From CAVUNY01 sp963768585 (GTDB taxonomy: Bacteria > Chloroflexota > Anaerolineae > Anaerolineales > Anaerolineaceae), in assembly GCA_963768585.1 (NCBI GenBank), contig CAVYIF010000006.1, forward strand, positions 140,966 through 204,965: a stretch of DNA of 64,000 bases, read 5' to 3'. Shown in pieces: positions 60,222 through 64,000 of the stretch. Both the position numbers and the translations under genes were made by a program. The notes below the pieces were generated by a model. The model had not been told where the DNA came from. It made no database searches and saw only the letters and a list, made by a program, of their open reading frames with translations. Position 1 is the stretch's first letter, and each line of letters opens with the position of its first letter.

Positions 60222-60923
60222 ATGGACGACCATCTGCGCGAAATCATCCGCCGCTCCAACCTGTTTCAGAATGTCAAACCGGAAGTATTTGCACAGATCA
60301 TGGAATCAGGTGTCTTGCGTTCGGTGGAAGAAGGCGGCTTTTATTTCCTGCAGGACGACCCGGCGACGCACGCCTATGTGCTGGTGGCAGGCCGGGTCAA
60401 GATGGTGCAGCTTACGCCCAACGGCCAGCAAATCACGCTGCGCATCATGACCCCCGGCCAGACCTACGGCGGGATCGCCATGCTTAACCCGAAGGGCGGC
60501 TACCCGGCGACGGCACAGGCTGTAGAAGACAGCACCGCCATGGCCTGGGATACGGACCAGCTGCGCAAACTGGCCGAGCAGGACTCGTCCCTCTCGCTCA
60601 ACACGATGCAGTTGATGCACGGCTATATCACCGAACTGCAGGAACGCCAAAAGGCGCTGGTCACCCAGCGCGTTGAGCAGCGCATTGCGCGCATTCTGCT
60701 GAAACTGGCGGCACAATCCGGGAAAAAAGTGGCTGACGGGGTGCTGATCGATCTGCCCCTCACCCGCCAGGATGTGGCTGAAATGAGCGGCACCACCCTT
60801 TTCACCGTCAGCCGCACTTTGAATGAATGGGAGCGCAGCGGTTTGCTGAGCATCGGCCGCGAACGGGTCGTCATTCGCGACCCGCACGGCCTGGTGCGCA
60901 TCTCAGACGATTTAGTCGAATAA
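60222..60923 (+). CDS. Crp/Fnr-family regulator, NnrR/Dnr-like
   Basis: A 233-residue regulator. The cyclic-nucleotide-type beta-roll spans about 10-125, the long dimer helix about 125-150, and the winged helix about 160-230 with the recognition segment SGTTLFTVSRTLNEWER. There is no N-terminal Cys cluster, so it is not an oxygen-sensing FNR. The TVSR recognition helix (no Glu two places before Ser-Arg) is like that of NO-responsive NnrR/Dnr proteins. The neighbouring nirK with a TTGCG-N4-CGCAA site fits a nitrogen-oxide role. ATG 60222 is chosen. Confidence 0.82.
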   Translation: MDDHLREIIRRSNLFQNVKPEVFAQIMESGVLRSVEEGGFYFLQDDPATHAYVLVAGRVKMVQLTPNGQQITLRIMTPGQTYGGIAMLNPKGGYPATAQAVEDSTAMAWDTDQLRKLAEQDSSLSLNTMQLMHGYITELQERQKALVTQRVEQRIARILLKLAAQSGKKVADGVLIDLPLTRQDVAEMSGTTLFTVSRTLNEWERSGLLSIGRERVVIRDPHGLVRISDDLVE

Positions 60924-60950
60924 CCACGAACAACTTCAGGGTGACTTTAA

Positions 60951-60993
60951 CAGGATGTTTTCCAGCCGTTGGTTGGAACAACATCCTTTTCTT
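60951..60993 (+). terminator. Terminator between regulator and nirK
   Basis: AGGATGTT-TTCCA and TGGAA-CAACATCCT form an imperfect 13-base stem with one bulge, followed by TTTTCTTT. Confidence 0.65.
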
Positions 60994-61008
60994 TGCGCCA
61001 GCGCAAAG
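60991..61008. promoter_or_regulatory. Candidate Crp/Fnr-family operator upstream of nirK
   Basis: CTTTGCGC-CA-GCGCAAAG is a perfect 18-base palindrome with core TTGCG-N4-CGCAA, the 14-base layout of Crp/Fnr-family sites. Its centre (60999.5) lies about 41.5 bases before the start predicted from the -10 TACGAT (61029-61034), the class II activator position. Confidence 0.6.
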
Positions 61009-61086
61009 ACAGATCGACGCTGGCTGGGTACGATGGGGGAGAACAACGACAGAATCCATTTTTTAAGTTTTTAGAGGAGTTCTCCC

Positions 61087-62172
61087 ATGAAGGCATTCAG
61101 AACACTTTTGTTCTTGCTTACGATCTCAGCGGTCATGATTTCTTGCGCCCCGGGTAGCGGCGCAGCGCAAGCCGCCCAGGCCAATGCGCAAACCAACACC
61201 ACGCCAGCAGCCGCAGAAGCCGGGCCGGTCGATCCCAACGCCGTCGATATCACCCGCGACCCAACCGATCTGCCCGCGCCCCTCGGCCAGCGCGGCCCGG
61301 AAAATGTGCGCATCGATCTGGAAACGAGCGAACTCAGCGGGCTGCTCGCCGACGGCACATCTTACCGCTACTGGACCTTTAACGACAAGGTGCCCGGTCC
61401 AATGATCCGGGTGCGCGTGGGTGACACCATGGAACTGCACCTGAAAAATTCTGCCAAGAGCATCATGCCGCATTCGATTGACCTGCACGCGGTGACCGGT
61501 CCTGGCGGCGGCGCAGTCGCCACCCAGACCCAACCCGGTGAAGAAACCATGTTCACCTTTCAAGCGCTCAACCCCGGCCTGTTCGTTTACCACTGCGCCA
61601 CCCCCATGGTGGCGGACCACATCGCCAACGGGATGTACGGCATGATCCTGGTTGAACCTGAGGGCGGTCTGCCGCCGGTGGACCGCGAGTTTTACGTGAT
61701 GCAGGGTGAACTGTATACCACGCAGCCCTTCGGCACCAGCGGCGCGCTGACCGATGCCATCAGCAAACTGCTCGCCGAACAACCCGAATATTTCGTCTTC
61801 AACGGCGCATCGATGGCGCTGGCCAGCGATGCGCATGCCCTGCGGGCTAAGGTGGGTGAAACCGTGCGCATCTTCTTTGGCGTGGGCGGCCCCAACTTCA
61901 CCTCTTCTTTCCACGTAATTGGCGAAATCTTCGACCGGGTCTACAACCAGGCTTCATTGACTTCCGCCCCGCTCACCGACGTACAGACCACACTCGTCCC
62001 GCCGGGCGGTGCGACCATGGTTGAATTTACCCTCCAGGTGCCCGGTCGCTATATCCTGGTGGACCATGCCCTGTCACGCATGCAGCGCGGTCTGGCGGGT
62101 TACCTGTATGCTGAGGGGGATCCGGCGCCAGATATTTTCGACGGGGAATCCACTCCGGGCAGCGGGCACTGA
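61087..62172 (+). CDS. nirK: Copper-containing nitrite reductase (lipoprotein form)
   Basis: A 361-residue two-cupredoxin nitrite reductase (nitrite to NO). The export signal ends at Cys20 in VMISC, a probable lipobox. Type 1 copper ligands are His129, Cys170, His178 and Met183 (MPHSIDLHA, VYHCATPMVADHIANGM). Type 2 ligands are His134, His169 and His327. The catalytic Asp132 and His276 are in place, and the 51-residue distance from His276 to His327 equals that in classical NirK. The set is therefore complete. GAGGAG precedes the ATG. It heads a group with DUF1858 and hemerythrin genes. Confidence 0.92.
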   Translation: MKAFRTLLFLLTISAVMISCAPGSGAAQAAQANAQTNTTPAAAEAGPVDPNAVDITRDPTDLPAPLGQRGPENVRIDLETSELSGLLADGTSYRYWTFNDKVPGPMIRVRVGDTMELHLKNSAKSIMPHSIDLHAVTGPGGGAVATQTQPGEETMFTFQALNPGLFVYHCATPMVADHIANGMYGMILVEPEGGLPPVDREFYVMQGELYTTQPFGTSGALTDAISKLLAEQPEYFVFNGASMALASDAHALRAKVGETVRIFFGVGGPNFTSSFHVIGEIFDRVYNQASLTSAPLTDVQTTLVPPGGATMVEFTLQVPGRYILVDHALSRMQRGLAGYLYAEGDPAPDIFDGESTPGSGH

Positions 62173-62193
62173 TCGCCAGAAAGGGCAGTGCTC

Positions 62194-62412
62194 ATGGAAA
62201 CCCAACAAATCTCCCCCGGAATGCTGGTTGCTGAGGTGCTGGCAATCTCCCCCCTGGCTGCACCCCTGTTTATCGAAATGCGCCTGGACTGCCCGGGCTG
62301 CACCATGCTCAGGTTCTGTACCCTTGAAGACCTGGGCAGCCATTACGGGCTCGAAATACATTCACTGATAACGACTTTATATGAAAGGTTGGTTCAAAAT
62401 GCAAGCCACTGA
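62194..62412 (+). CDS. DUF1858-domain protein
   Basis: A 72-residue protein with the DUF1858 pattern: ISPGMLVAEVLAISPLAAPLF, then LDCPGCTMLRFCTLEDLGSHYG with a CxxC pair. Such small domains are found beside hemerythrin and other nitrogen-oxide stress proteins (for example at the N-terminus of ScdA/RIC-like repair proteins). It lies 21 bases after nirK and overlaps the hemerythrin gene by 14 bases. The exact role is unknown. Confidence 0.8.
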   Translation: METQQISPGMLVAEVLAISPLAAPLFIEMRLDCPGCTMLRFCTLEDLGSHYGLEIHSLITTLYERLVQNASH

Positions 62413-62974
62413 AATCTTGATGCAAGAACACCGCGTGATCGAGCAGGTTCTTAACACGCTGCATTCCGCGGCTGAGGCCGTAGAAAAAGGCTATCCCGTA
62501 CGTCCCTCATTTTTCAGCGATGCCGCCGATTTCATCCGCGGTTTTGCGGACGGATGCCACCACCACAAGGAAGAAGGTGTATTGTTCAAAAAGATGGAGT
62601 CGCACGGTCTTTCAGCCCAGGGCGGTCCGGTAGGCATGATGCTCCACGAACATGAATTGGGGCGCCAGTATACCCGCGGGATGCGCGCCGCGGCGGAAAA
62701 ATGGGCGCAAGGGGATGAATCGGCAAAAGCCGCGGTCGTAGAAAACGTCTCGGCTTATGTGGCCCTGCTGCGCCAGCATATCCTCAAAGAAGACCAGATC
62801 CTGTTCCCAATGGCGGACCGGGTCATTCCGCTCAACGAACATGCGGCCGTGCTGACCGGTTTTGAACACGTCGAACATGAGGAAACCGGTGAAGGCGTCC
62901 ACGAGAAATACCTGGCCCTGGCCCACGCCCTGGGGGAAGAAATCCAGGCGCTCGAAATGAAAGATGCGAGGTGA
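62399..62974 (+). CDS. Hemerythrin HHE-domain protein
   Basis: A 191-residue four-helix protein with ligands for a di-iron centre: His in MQEHRVIEQVL, HHHKEEG, HEHELGRQ and the HILKEDQILFP motif. It is like the HHE domains of YtfE/RIC proteins that store O2 or NO or help to repair Fe-S centres. Together with DUF1858 just before it, it looks like a split RIC/ScdA. Start ATG 62399 (MQATEILM); an upstream ATG at 62381 is possible. Cotranscription with nirK is likely. Confidence 0.85.
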   Translation: MQATEILMQEHRVIEQVLNTLHSAAEAVEKGYPVRPSFFSDAADFIRGFADGCHHHKEEGVLFKKMESHGLSAQGGPVGMMLHEHELGRQYTRGMRAAAEKWAQGDESAKAAVVENVSAYVALLRQHILKEDQILFPMADRVIPLNEHAAVLTGFEHVEHEETGEGVHEKYLALAHALGEEIQALEMKDAR

Positions 62975-62986
62975 TCTCCGGCACTT

Positions 62987-64000
62987 TTATTCTTCGGAGG
63001 AATATTCCTTGATCAGGCCATTGCGGTAGGCCCGCACCAGGGCTTTAAGCTCGGCGATGCGCTGCTGCGTGTGCTTGCCCTGGTCGGTATCGATCACCCG
63101 GATGCGCTTCGAATTGATTTCCAGGATCTCGGTATCCGGGTGGGCGTCGATTTCTTCTTCAATCGCCTGCTGCGTGCTGCTGAAAGGCTTGTGCGAAACC
63201 AGCAAGAAGCCATAAGAATTGTAGATGAGGGTATACCCTGCGATCCCGGTTTGAGCCTGGTATGCCCGGGCAAAGCCGCCGTCGATCACCAGCAGTTTCC
63301 CACCGGCTTTGAGCGGGTTTTCACCCTTGCGCACTTTCACCGGCACATGGCCGTTGATGATATGCGCAGTATCCGGGTCCAGGCCGTATTCCGACAAGAT
63401 GCGGCAAACCGTATCTTCCGAATCGCGGTAGTCGTAATACGGGTTCTTGCTCTCGACATGCGTGGCGGGATCGGCGATAAAATAGCGCTCGAAGGTCGCC
63501 ATCTTGCTCTTGCCAAAAAGCGGCGACTGCTGCCCGCTCCACAGGTACCACATCGTATCCAGGCCGGCGCGTTTTTGGGCCGGGTCGCTGGCCAGGTAGC
63601 CCTGGCGCACCAATTGATCGAAACGGCTCATATACTCGCGCACCGAGTAGCGTTTTCCATCTTCTTCGTAGATAAAAAAGCTGCCGTCCGGGTTCATCGG
63701 CACACAGCCGTGATACAGCAGGTTGCCGTTGTACACCAGGTACATGCTGCCCCTGGAGAGCAAAAAGCGCACGTGGCGCTGCAATGCCGGGCTGTTGAGG
63801 AAAGACTGCTTCAGCTTCTCGACCACCGTTTCTTCGGCTGCGCTGAGCGCACTGGTCGCGCCGGTGTGATCGTGGGGAAGTGCCGGTCCAGCAGCGGGTA
63901 TTCTTTGCCGTCCAATACCGCACTGCCGCGCTCAAAATCGACCGCTTCCAGCAGCAGGCGCCCCTCCATGTGATAATCGGGATGGCGGTGAATGACCTGG
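62987..64000 (-). CDS. fbp: Fructose-1,6-bisphosphatase class 3, partial, with a frameshift
   Basis: The C-terminal half of a class 3 FBPase (Firmicutes-type, usually about 640 residues); the N-terminus lies beyond the window. HPDYHMEGRLLLEAVDFERG and YPLLDRHFP come in one frame from the right edge. Near 63875 the frame moves by one base, and SALSAAEETVVEKLKQSF then LQRHVRFLLSRGSMYLVYNGNLL, DTMWYLWSGQQSPLFGKSKM and IINGHVPVKVRKGE continue to the stop at 62987. The enzyme removes the C1 phosphate of fructose 1,6-bisphosphate in gluconeogenesis. As the remainder is well kept, the frameshift may be a sequence error. Confidence 0.85.

Noticed and set aside
1..64000. tRNA, rRNA, CRISPR array, phage genes or transposases
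   Set aside because: No cloverleaf, rRNA stretch, regularly spaced direct repeat, or integrase/transposase motif was seen.

Overview
The window looks like chromosomal DNA from a Chloroflexota bacterium, most probably of the class Anaerolineae. It is GC-rich. The indications are a PcrA helicase with a C-terminal Tudor-like tail, NBR1-Ig and choice-of-anchor Q secreted proteins, a class-3 fructose bisphosphatase, a lipoprotein-type copper nitrite reductase, and the dispersed 'SPTPGPSP' and 'CCACGGAG' intergenic repeats. This assignment is inferred from gene content only. I found no rRNA, tRNA, CRISPR array, phage or transposase.

Layout: (1) 1-10.6 kb: a broken opine-dehydrogenase-like gene, an MFS exporter, a split glutamine-dependent NAD synthetase (amidase + nadE), an Lgt-like membrane protein, a sugar isomerase, a GH3 glucosidase and two surface-glycopolymer/mannosyltransferase-type membrane proteins. 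(2) 10.8-19 kb: Hsp20, a class V aminotransferase, a GntR repressor facing an HTH-PNPOx fusion regulator across a symmetric divergent promoter, a three-gene ABC importer, then a promoter, a structured leader and a 40-residue tandem-repeat peptide followed by four inverted repeats. (3) 18.3-25.4 kb: SagB-type oxidoreductase, MBL hydrolase, MurJ, PhzF-like protein, VOC protein, PcrA. (4) 25.6-35.4 kb: a seven-gene exopolysaccharide operon on the minus strand and a second priming glycosyltransferase facing away. (5) 35.4-43 kb: GNAT, NlpC/P60 lipoprotein, DUF2383-like stress protein (frameshifted), GH4, and three TadE/TadG-type genes. (6) 43.4-51.2 kb: a probable beta-1,3-glucan locus with a secreted GH16 whose catalytic domain is nested inside a carbohydrate-binding domain, a decayed GH16 paralogue, and a 1160-residue protein resembling clan GH-Q beta-glucan phosphorylases. 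(7) 51.5-57.9 kb: secreted repeat protein, NBR1-Ig lipoprotein, sortase, DgoD, nitroreductase and a VapBC-type pair. (8) 58-64 kb: a YCF48-type pseudogene, a nucleotidyltransferase, and a nitrogen-oxide module (NnrR/Dnr-like regulator, NirK, DUF1858, hemerythrin), then a partial fbp.

Together the genes suggest a heterotroph that degrades glucans, galacto-configured sugars and other oligosaccharides, makes an exopolysaccharide, and can reduce nitrite. Several genes carry frameshifts (opine dehydrogenase, DUF2383, GH16 paralogue, YCF48, fbp). Some are clearly decayed genes, but single shifts in otherwise intact genes may be sequence errors. Several genes have a -10 box 6-7 nt before the start codon, which suggests leaderless mRNAs.
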